Of a stretch of DNA of 5,080 nt, positions 1 to 5,080 are shown in pieces. Under the pieces are notes generated by a model. The model made no database searches. It saw only the letters and a program-made list of their open reading frames with translations, and was not told where the DNA came from. How positions within the stretch are numbered: the first letter of the stretch is position 1; each line of letters starts with the position of its first letter. The translations under genes and the position numbers were made by a program. Source of the stretch: Pseudomonadota bacterium (GTDB taxonomy: Bacteria > Desulfobacterota > Anaeroferrophillalia > Anaeroferrophillales > Anaeroferrophillaceae); the NCBI GenBank assembly GCA_011042595.1, contig DQWO01000078.1, forward strand, positions 1 through 5,080. Reading direction: 5' to 3'.

Positions 1-263
1 ACGGCCCGGATATAGTCTTCCGGCCAGCCATGTTCTTCCAGGATTTCCTTCGTTTTGGTGCAATGCTGGTCGGGATATTTTTCATAATCCAGATCATGAA
101 TCAGGCCTATTATTCCCCACTTGTCTTCATTCTCCTGATTCTTCCTGGCGAAGTAGCGCATGACTCCCTCTACGGCATAGGCATGTTTGTGCAGGCTGTC
201 GCTTTTGTTGTATTCATGCAGAAGTTTCAACGCCTCATCGCGGGTAGGGATTTTATCTTTCAT
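1..263 (-). CDS. HD-domain phosphohydrolase, N-terminal 87 residues (3' end outside window)
   Basis: The reading frame opens at an ATG (263-261) and runs off the left edge after 87 codons. The protein begins MKDKIPTRDEALKLL. It carries a histidine-rich helix (LHKHAYAVE, about residues 24-32) and then the signature GLIHDLDYEKYP with the metal-binding pair H56-D57. It continues into a CTKTKEILEEHGW segment (about 68-80). This is the layout of small stand-alone HD/HDIG hydrolases, metal-dependent phosphohydrolases that are cytosolic and of mostly unknown substrate. The start is well supported: AGGAG at 270-274 lies 6 nt upstream of the ATG. It follows the fic stop by 23 bp on the same strand, with no terminator seen between, so co-transcription with fic is likely. 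A role connected with Fic (for example nucleotide clean-up) would be speculation. The family call is good; the substrate cannot be named from this part. Confidence 0.87.
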   Translation of the reverse strand, partial: MKDKIPTRDEALKLLHEYNKSDSLHKHAYAVEGVMRYFARKNQENEDKWGIIGLIHDLDYEKYPDQHCTKTKEILEEHGWPEDYIRA

Positions 264-286
264 GTTGGGCTCCTCTCTGAGTATGG

Positions 287-1354
287 TCAATCTTCATTGG
301 CGTTATCAGCATCAATGCCTGGTTTTTCATTGCGTGGACCTGCCTCGTTGATCCACTGCGTTTTCATTTTCCGTCCCTTTGCCGTCAGGCAATAGCGCTG
401 CCGCGGATGTTTCGGATTTTTTGGGTATTCCATTTCTATTAATCCCTGTTCAAGAGCGGGATGCAGGTAGTTTTTCCTGAAGGTGGGCCGATGTGCGAGT
501 GAAAGCCTGGACATTATTTCGGCGGCGGAAACAAACGGTTCACCCATGAAGCGTACCAATCGTTTTACTTGGTCGCTTACTTGGTCGCTTACTTGGTCGT
601 TGCCGAGGTGTTCGATGCCCTCGCTGATCGCTTCCAACATGAATTCCACGAATGGCGCCGAGTCGCTGATTGCGGTGCTTTGGCCAATGGCCTGATAATA
701 TTCCTGCTGCCGGGTGTGTACCATGCTTTCGATCGGCGCAACGGCCAGCAGCGGCGTCCAATGGGCCAGAATCAAGGTTTGCCAGAGGCGTCCCATTCGC
801 CCGTTGCCATCGGCAAAAGGATGGATAAACTCGAATTCATAGTGGAATATCGAACTGGTGATAAGGGGATGGTGTTCTCTGTGATCCAGCCAATCGAAAA
901 GATCGCGCATCAGCAGAGGGACGCGGCCGGCGGAAGGTGCCATGTGAATAACTTCGCTGCCGCCCATGACCCCGACGCCGCCGGTCCGGTAGCGGCCGGG
1001 GGAGTCCACCAGGCCATCCATCATGATTTCATGGGCTGCCAGCAGGTCGGCTTCCTGGTACGGGTTCCATTGTTCCAGCCGATTATAGACTTCAAGGGCG
1101 TTGCGCACCTCCCGAATTTCCCGGGGTGGAGCAATTACCTGTTTGCCGTCCAGAATGGCGGTGATCTGTGCTTCGGAAAGAGTGTTGCCCTCAATGGCCA
1201 GCGAGCCCCGGATAGTGCGGATGCGGTTGCTGCGCCGCAGCCGCAGATTTTCCCCTTGCCCTGGTCCGCTGGAAAGACGGCCCACGGTTTCACATATTTC
1301 GCCCAGCCGTCGTTCAATGGCCGGGGTGATGGTGCAGGGGGGCTGATAGGTCAT
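287..1354 (-). CDS. Fic-family protein AMP-transferase with C-terminal winged helix
   Basis: Protein of 355 residues. The canonical Fic motif HPFADGNGRMGR is at 178-189, with catalytic His178, Asp182 positioned for the metal, and the phosphate-binding GNGR loop. Fic enzymes usually transfer AMP from ATP to a hydroxyl side chain of a target protein. The segment at 51-56, SLAIEG, matches the inhibitory-helix motif [S/T]xxxE[G/N]; because it precedes the Fic core, this is a class II (intramolecularly inhibited) Fic. A glycine-rich stretch at 125-140 fits the target-binding flap. Residues about 252-263 are a DQVS repeat forming a hinge. The remaining ~90 residues (AAEIMSRLSLAHRPTFRKNYL, then a basic wing near 311-321) look like a winged-helix DNA-binding domain, suggesting autoregulation. 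The ATG at 1354-1352 has GGAGG 8 nt upstream and overlaps the stop of the hsdS remnant as ATGA. Length and motifs look intact. The target protein is unknown. Confidence 0.97.
   Translation of the reverse strand: MTYQPPCTITPAIERRLGEICETVGRLSSGPGQGENLRLRRSNRIRTIRGSLAIEGNTLSEAQITAILDGKQVIAPPREIREVRNALEVYNRLEQWNPYQEADLLAAHEIMMDGLVDSPGRYRTGGVGVMGGSEVIHMAPSAGRVPLLMRDLFDWLDHREHHPLITSSIFHYEFEFIHPFADGNGRMGRLWQTLILAHWTPLLAVAPIESMVHTRQQEYYQAIGQSTAISDSAPFVEFMLEAISEGIEHLGNDQVSDQVSDQVKRLVRFMGEPFVSAAEIMSRLSLAHRPTFRKNYLHPALEQGLIEMEYPKNPKHPRQRYCLTAKGRKMKTQWINEAGPRNEKPGIDADNANED
565..600 (-). repeat. 12-bp in-frame tandem repeat, three copies, inside fic
   Basis: On the plus strand TTACTTGGTCGC occurs at 565-576 and 577-588, and a third copy at 589-600 differs only in its last base (TTACTTGGTCGT). 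Read on the coding strand it encodes D-Q-V-S three times (the last followed by K instead of S), at about residues 253-264, between the Fic core and the winged helix. Because the unit is a multiple of three, gain or loss of copies would change hinge length without breaking the frame. From memory, similar DQV-x repeats recur in other Fic/winged-helix proteins. Confidence 0.97.
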
Positions 1355-1521
1355 GGGTGTTGCCTCCGGGTTTGTCCGGCGCCTTGGACCGCTTTTTCCC
1401 GTTCTGCCTTGATCTGTTTTATGAGTACCGAGGCCGGCTCGTCATTTGAATCTTGAGGCACCAACTTGCCGGAAAATGTCTTTTTGGGGATGGCTGCCGG
1501 AGTATTTCGACCTTTTGTCAA
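1351..1521 (-). pseudogene. hsdS: C-terminal remnant of type I restriction specificity subunit HsdS
   Basis: A 56-codon open stretch after an in-frame TAA (1524-1522) ends with TGA at 1353-1351. It encodes PAAIPKKTFS, then GKLVPQDSNDEPASVL, then IKQIKAEREK, and ends GAGQTRRQHP. The GKLVPQDxNDEPASxLxxxIxAE pattern is the well-known conserved C-terminus of HsdS, the DNA-recognition subunit of type I restriction-modification enzymes; in an intact HsdS it follows the second conserved helical region. The two target-recognition domains and both long helices are absent: the frame is closed upstream and nothing like them occurs in the window. The stop overlaps the fic start as ATGA, showing that hsdS and fic were adjacent operon genes. 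A TTG at 1521-1519 could in principle start a leader peptide that couples translation to fic, but its Shine-Dalgarno site is weak. The identification rests on a motif recalled from the family, not on a search. Confidence 0.77.
1363..1367 (-). promoter_or_regulatory. Shine-Dalgarno site of fic, inside the hsdS remnant
   Basis: GGAGG on the minus strand, 8 nt before the fic ATG. It lies within the last codons of the hsdS tail (the Arg-Arg codons cgg agg), as expected for translational coupling between two overlapping operon genes, and it fixes the fic start at 1354. Confidence 0.85.
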
Positions 1522-1676
1522 TTACTTGTTCCATCTGCAACCCTTGGAGATATTTTTGATATATTCTGATGCCTCGTTGGGCTCGTTTAGCCATTGTGCG
1601 ACTTCTATTGAACAGTTTATAAGTATAAATTGTAGAAACTGTCAACCGAAGTCTTGGAAATCACAGATTTTTCAGG
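1522..1676 (-). other. AT-rich junction region with coding debris between helicase and hsdS tail
   Basis: No intact gene is seen in these 155 bp. The minus-strand frame that leads into the hsdS tail is open from 1641 to 1525. It encodes SIEVAQWLNEPNEASEYIK in its middle, which looks protein-like in composition, but it has no ATG/GTG start and ends at TAA 1524-1522. One frame over, the text continues as GLQMEQVIDKRSKYSG, so the debris may be one degraded reading frame with a frameshift near 1540. I do not recognise the family. GC content is low (19 of 60 bases in 1621-1680), in sharp contrast to fic. No rho-independent terminator is visible after the helicase stop. Confidence 0.5.
1608..1645 (-). 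promoter_or_regulatory. Predicted sigma-70 promoter within an inverted repeat, upstream of the hsdS remnant and fic
   Basis: On the minus strand a perfect -35 hexamer TTGACA (1645-1640) is followed after 18 bp by TATAAA (1621-1616), five of six matches to the -10 consensus. The same stretch is bounded by an inverted repeat: TTGACAGTTT (1645-1636) and AAACTGTTCAA (1618-1608), which pair over 10 bp with one extra base. The dyad covers both promoter hexamers, as an operator would. It points towards fic and would let fic and the HD gene be transcribed independently of the helicase. AT-richness raises the chance of a false promoter match. Confidence 0.55.
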
Positions 1677-4600
1677 TTATCCTCCTCGGCGATTTTCTTC
1701 GAACATTTCCACTGGCATTTTATATTTCAGTTGCCAGACCATCTTGATTGGTCTTTCACTTTCATGACTGACGTGTTCGGCCGGGCCTAGATAGGTAAAT
1801 GGGACAGTACAGCCATTCTTTTTTTTCATATTCCGGGCAAAAATCAGAATATTGTAGCCTTTTTCTTGATGATTAATCAGGTTTTGTCCGGTAGGTGATT
1901 GTTGACTGGTAGTTGACTGCGATTCCCAATGCAACAGTTGTCGGCTGATGGGATAATCAGCATACATCGTGCTGGGGGAGAAATCTTTTTCACTTTTCTG
2001 GAAGGTTATCAGCAAGGCATAGGCTTTGATATCTGCAAAAGAAAGCACCCCGATTCCTTTTTGACCAGCAGTATCAAGAGTCAGGCGACCAACAGCAGCC
2101 TGGATGTCAATGATGCCATAATGGGCATGTAGTTCCAACGATGAAGGAAAAGGCAGTTCTGGCATAACCCCGCAGACCGGGGTTTCCTCTTTGCCCCAGG
2201 TCAGGATTTCATCAAGATCAGCGAGAATTGATCTGTTTCGGGAAAGTTTGCGGAAAGATTCCTCCAAGTTGTCGATGCCGAGTTCTCTGCCGGTTTTGCC
2301 CCAGATGCGGTAATGTAGAGCGACGGCTTGATTTCCTGCCAAGCTCAAGGCTTCAGTGATCTGGTTTTTCTTTAACCGCTGTATTATCTCCCTCAGCCGG
2401 GTGATTTCTCGTGGTCCAGAGATAAACGCTGCCCGCAGCAGGGCTTTTTTAAGCTGGGTAAAATCCAGATCATTCGGGTCTGGAGCCAGTCGAGCTTTCG
2501 CTTTCCAGCCAGACCAGCTCTCGGCAACCAACAGCCGTTCCGGTTCATAATCGTGGTAGCGAATAAAATTGCCGAAAGTCAGTTTCTGGCCGGTTTCCGC
2601 CGTAAAGGTCTGTAATCGTTCCGGAACCTGGGTTGCCATCTTTTTGAGATTCGTTCGGATATTATCCAGAACATACTTGCGGGAAAGACGATCAAACTGA
2701 ATCGAACATCCCGCTGGGAGATGGGGAAAATCATTTTCCACTTCCCGGTCAATAGCATACCGATGCTTAGGTAAGAGGGCTTTGAACTTGATATCCAACC
2801 GGTACCGGCGGTGGACCTGACCGACAAAATCAAGCACCGTCAAGCAATCCTTTTCCGGAGCGTGTCGAAGTCCGCGTCCCAACTGCTGGAGAAAAACGGT
2901 TAAACTCTGGGTGGGACGCAGGAACAATACTGTGTTCAGTTCCGGGACATCGATTCCCTCGCTGAATTTGTCAACTGTAAATAAAAAGGTGAGTTTGCCG
3001 GATTTTAACTGTGCCAACATTTCAGCCGTATTTTCTCCACTACCGGAAACAAAAGGTGCCGATGGAATACCATGCTGGTTGAACATCTCGGCCATAAATT
3101 GGGCATGCCTGATGGAAACGCAAAAACCTGCACCTTTGATGGTGCTGAGATTTGGCTCGTAACGTTTAAGTGCCGAAAAAATGGCATCTAAGCGTTGTCT
3201 GGCGAGAGCATGAGCGCCGGTGTAAACTTTTTCCAATTCCTTTTCATCATATTTTCCTCTCTTCCAGAAACGGTCTGTATTAATATCAACCGGATCGGCG
3301 ACTCCAAAATAATGGAAAGGACAGAGCAGTTTTTCTTCCAAGGCTTCAGGAAGCCTGATTTCGGCGGCGAAACGGTTGCCGAAATCAGCGGCAACATTAC
3401 CCCCGTCCATACGTTCCGGGGTTGCGGTCAAACCCAATAGGATCTTTGGCTTGAAATGTACAAAAATGGGGCGGTAGCTTTGTGCCGTGCCGTGGTGGGT
3501 TTCATCAATAACAATGTAATCGTAGAAATTTTGTTTGACTTGCATCCACAAACGGCGGTTATTCAACATGCCTATCGAACAAAACAGGTGTTCGTACCTT
3601 TCCGCCTGGTAAGGGCCAACCAGCAATTCCCCGAAATTGGCATCCCGGAGGACGTTCCTGAAACTCAGCTGGGCTTGTTCTAAGATTTCCTGGCGATGGG
3701 CGATAAAAAGTAGTCGGGCCTGTCCTTTTCTTTGCGCTTGAAAACGTTGATAATCAAAGGCGGCAATCATGGTTTTGCCGGTACCCGTCGCCGCGATAAC
3801 CAGGTTGCGGTAATAGTGGTGAACCGAGCGTTCACGGGTAAGAGCTTCGAGAATGCGCTCTTGGAAAGGATGTGGATGGAGGTCAAAAAAAACCGTGGGT
3901 TGTGCCCGGGGATTACGGGCCTGAGCAATGGCCCGGCGTAAATTTTCCGGGTTGTTGGCATCAAAGGTGATAAACTCGCTGCTGTGCCAGTAGGTTTCAA
4001 ATTCAGCCGTAAATTTTTCCAGGATATGTTTCATGTCCTGGGCTGTTACCTTCAGATTCCACTCCAGACCACTGGTCATTGCGGCGTGAGACATGTTGGC
4101 TGAACCAATGTAGGCAGTGGAAAAACCAGACAACCTGATAAAATGGTAAGCTTTGGCATGCAGCCGAGTTCTTTTAGTGTCATAGGAAATTTTTACTTTG
4201 ACGTTGGGCATCGATGCCAGCCATTCGATGGCGGGAGCATCCGAAGCTCCCATATAGGAAGTGGTGATAAGCCGAACCGGAACTTCTCTGTTTCGCAGGT
4301 CCTCAAATCCCGGCATCAGCAGACGCAAACCAGACCATTTGATAAAAGAGACCAAAATATCTACGGAATCAGCGGAATACATTTCTTCCAGCAATTCGTG
4401 AACCAACTGGGGTTCAGAGGGAGAACCGGTGAAAAGACTGCTTTCAACAATTGAAGTCTGTGGTCGCGGCAAGTTGGAGGTGCCATAATTGGGTGGTGTG
4501 ATTTCATACAGTAAAGTTTTTTTCCCGGGAATCAATTTATGTTGCCGGAGGAATTCCATATCCGGCTTAGAAGAGAGGATATCGATGATATGGTTGCAAG

Positions 4601-4802
4601 TAGCCAACCGTTTTTCCACATTGTTTTCGCCGAGTAAGGCTTTTTCCACTAAGCTGGCAATAAAACTGGCATAACGGAAAGGTTGTTCTCCATCTTCTAA
4701 TTTTTTGAGAACAGCCCGCAACTCAGGATTTGTTTCTAAAAGATTTTTCAGGGATTGGTCCAGCAGAGCATCATAAATTCCATAATGCATTTTTGAAGAC
4801 AT
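1677..4802 (-). CDS. PLD-like domain / SF2 DEAD-DEAH helicase / DUF3427 protein
   Basis: Protein of 1041 residues. An N-terminal region of ~115 residues precedes a phospholipase-D-like domain (about 120-275) with HAK at 215-217 and GSANMS at 233-238. The usual HKD aspartate position is not filled (I222), as in the PLD domains of this helicase family. The helicase core follows: Walker A AATGTGKT (337-344), motif Ia around LLFIAHRQE (364-372), motif II DETH (433-436), motif III LTAT (458-461), motif V FSEGIDVP (613-620) and motif VI QQLGRGLRH (639-647). The C-terminal part (about 700-1041) is DUF3427-like, with YADYPISRQLLHWESQS (947-963), SPTGQ (969-973) and FTYLGPAEHVSHE (1002-1014). Predicted role: ATP-driven nucleic-acid translocase or helicase with an attached nuclease-like domain, in defence or DNA repair. 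The start at 4802 has GAGAGG 6 nt upstream and lies one base after the Nudix stop, so the two form an operon. Length and motifs look complete. Substrate unknown. Confidence 0.96.
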   Translation of the reverse strand: MSSKMHYGIYDALLDQSLKNLLETNPELRAVLKKLEDGEQPFRYASFIASLVEKALLGENNVEKRLATCNHIIDILSSKPDMEFLRQHKLIPGKKTLLYEITPPNYGTSNLPRPQTSIVESSLFTGSPSEPQLVHELLEEMYSADSVDILVSFIKWSGLRLLMPGFEDLRNREVPVRLITTSYMGASDAPAIEWLASMPNVKVKISYDTKRTRLHAKAYHFIRLSGFSTAYIGSANMSHAAMTSGLEWNLKVTAQDMKHILEKFTAEFETYWHSSEFITFDANNPENLRRAIAQARNPRAQPTVFFDLHPHPFQERILEALTRERSVHHYYRNLVIAATGTGKTMIAAFDYQRFQAQRKGQARLLFIAHRQEILEQAQLSFRNVLRDANFGELLVGPYQAERYEHLFCSIGMLNNRRLWMQVKQNFYDYIVIDETHHGTAQSYRPIFVHFKPKILLGLTATPERMDGGNVAADFGNRFAAEIRLPEALEEKLLCPFHYFGVADPVDINTDRFWKRGKYDEKELEKVYTGAHALARQRLDAIFSALKRYEPNLSTIKGAGFCVSIRHAQFMAEMFNQHGIPSAPFVSGSGENTAEMLAQLKSGKLTFLFTVDKFSEGIDVPELNTVLFLRPTQSLTVFLQQLGRGLRHAPEKDCLTVLDFVGQVHRRYRLDIKFKALLPKHRYAIDREVENDFPHLPAGCSIQFDRLSRKYVLDNIRTNLKKMATQVPERLQTFTAETGQKLTFGNFIRYHDYEPERLLVAESWSGWKAKARLAPDPNDLDFTQLKKALLRAAFISGPREITRLREIIQRLKKNQITEALSLAGNQAVALHYRIWGKTGRELGIDNLEESFRKLSRNRSILADLDEILTWGKEETPVCGVMPELPFPSSLELHAHYGIIDIQAAVGRLTLDTAGQKGIGVLSFADIKAYALLITFQKSEKDFSPSTMYADYPISRQLLHWESQSTTSQQSPTGQNLINHQEKGYNILIFARNMKKKNGCTVPFTYLGPAEHVSHESERPIKMVWQLKYKMPVEMFEENRRGG

Positions 4803-4803
4803 T

Positions 4804-5080
4804 TCATGCCTCTCTTTTCAATTGTTGACAGTAACTGTCCACAACCGGTAGATCAGCTTCCGCCCAATCAAGTTCTGCAAGTTTGCTGGATGGCAGCCAT
4901 ACCATATCTGCATGCTCAGAAAGTTTTATTTTACCCTTGAGAATAGTACAGACAAAGGGGTAAAGGGTTACGGTAAATTCAGGGTATTGATACGTGCTTT
5001 CCGGTAATGTGCGGGTAATCTGAATATGTACCCCCAGTTCTTCAAGGATTTCCCTTTGTAGACATGCTGTCGGGCTTTCG
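4804..5080 (-). CDS. Nudix hydrolase, MutT-like, C-terminal 91 residues (5' end outside window)
   Basis: The frame enters from the right edge and ends at TGA 4806-4804. The first visible residues, ESPTACLQREILEELGV, match the second part of the Nudix box (GX5EX7REUXEEXGU), with the metal-binding REILEE helix intact. Later, EFTVTLYPFVCTILKGKI and EHADMVWLPSSKLAELDW resemble the beta strands and the W-L-(P) segment of MutT/NudG-type nucleotide pyrophosphohydrolases, which hydrolyse damaged or non-canonical NTPs such as 8-oxo-dGTP. It ends with VVDSYCQQLKREA. Only one base separates its stop from the helicase ATG, and the helicase ribosome-binding site is inside its last codons, so translation is probably coupled. 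The N-terminus, including the first glycine of the Nudix box, is not visible, so substrate class and full length cannot be judged. Confidence 0.9.
   Translation of the reverse strand, partial: ESPTACLQREILEELGVHIQITRTLPESTYQYPEFTVTLYPFVCTILKGKIKLSEHADMVWLPSSKLAELDWAEADLPVVDSYCQQLKREA
4822..4844. repeat. 11-bp inverted repeat at the end of the Nudix gene
   Basis: TTGTTGACAGT (4822-4832), one central base, then ACTGTCCACAA (4834-4844). The arms pair at 10 of 11 positions, and the inner six (GACAGT/ACTGTC) are perfect. It overlaps the VVDSYCQQ codons and lies 20-42 bp upstream of the helicase start. It could be a regulator-binding dyad or a small RNA hairpin just before the helicase ribosome-binding site. 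The TTGACAGT core also occurs in the dyad at 1608-1645. Confidence 0.6.

Noticed and set aside
30..395. Plus-strand hydrophobic 121-codon frame resembling a membrane protein
   Set aside because: It covers the HD gene and the end of fic on the opposite strand. The hydrophobicity comes from reading the complement of polar codons, and no ribosome-binding site supports it.
565..600. Tandem repeat considered as a CRISPR or iteron array
   Set aside because: The units are contiguous 12-mers without spacers, in frame within fic, so it is a coding repeat.
569..1456. Long plus-strand open frame of 295 codons opposite fic
   Set aside because: It is antisense to a fully motif-supported Fic gene, shows no recognisable domain, and is explained by the high GC content of fic leaving few stops on the opposite strand.
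1442..1594. Minus-strand 50-codon frame starting MAKRAQRGIRIYQ, downstream of the predicted promoter
   Set aside because: It has no good Shine-Dalgarno site. It runs out of frame across DNA that reads as the HsdS tail in another frame, and its C-terminus (DIFRQVGASRFK) is a frame shadow of GKLVPQDSND. A small real protein cannot be fully excluded.
1640..1676. Possible terminator after the helicase stop
   Set aside because: Only a short AAATC-TGT-GATTT hairpin without GC-rich stem or T-run is present, too weak to call.

Overview
All genes that can be supported here lie on the minus strand, so the window reads right to left as one block: a Nudix hydrolase (cut by the right edge), a 1041-residue PLD/superfamily 2 helicase with a C-terminal DUF3427 region, a short decayed stretch holding the last ~50 codons of a type I restriction specificity subunit (hsdS), a Fic-family AMP-transferase with a winged-helix tail, and an HD-domain phosphohydrolase (cut by the left edge). 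The organism is a bacterium that uses strong Shine-Dalgarno sites (AGGAG, GGAGG). Base composition is mixed, and the gene repertoire is that of a defence or mobile island. A Desulfobacterota-like or similar Gram-negative anaerobe would fit, but that is a weak guess.

Right part (about 1677-5080): the Nudix and helicase genes are one nucleotide apart and clearly co-transcribed. The helicase has every expected SF2 motif plus an N-terminal phospholipase-D-like domain. This pair looks like an intact two-gene nucleic-acid-processing cassette, either for defence or for repair. An 11-bp inverted repeat lies in the last Nudix codons, just before the helicase start.

Junction (about 1351-1676): AT-rich DNA follows the helicase stop. 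It carries a near-consensus sigma-70 promoter embedded in an inverted repeat, then out-of-frame coding debris, then the conserved C-terminal motif of HsdS. No hsdS body, hsdM or hsdR is in the window. The HsdS tail ends in an ATGA overlap with the fic start codon, so fic was part of an hsd operon before the locus was rearranged.

Left part (1-1354): the GC-rich fic gene keeps its catalytic motif and its N-terminal inhibitory motif. It contains a 12-bp in-frame tandem repeat in the hinge before the winged helix. The HD hydrolase starts 23 bp downstream of fic and may share its transcript.

The most notable points are the orphan hsdS tail fused to fic at a composition break, the Nudix plus PLD-helicase-DUF3427 pair, the shared TTGACAGT dyads, and the tandem repeat in fic.
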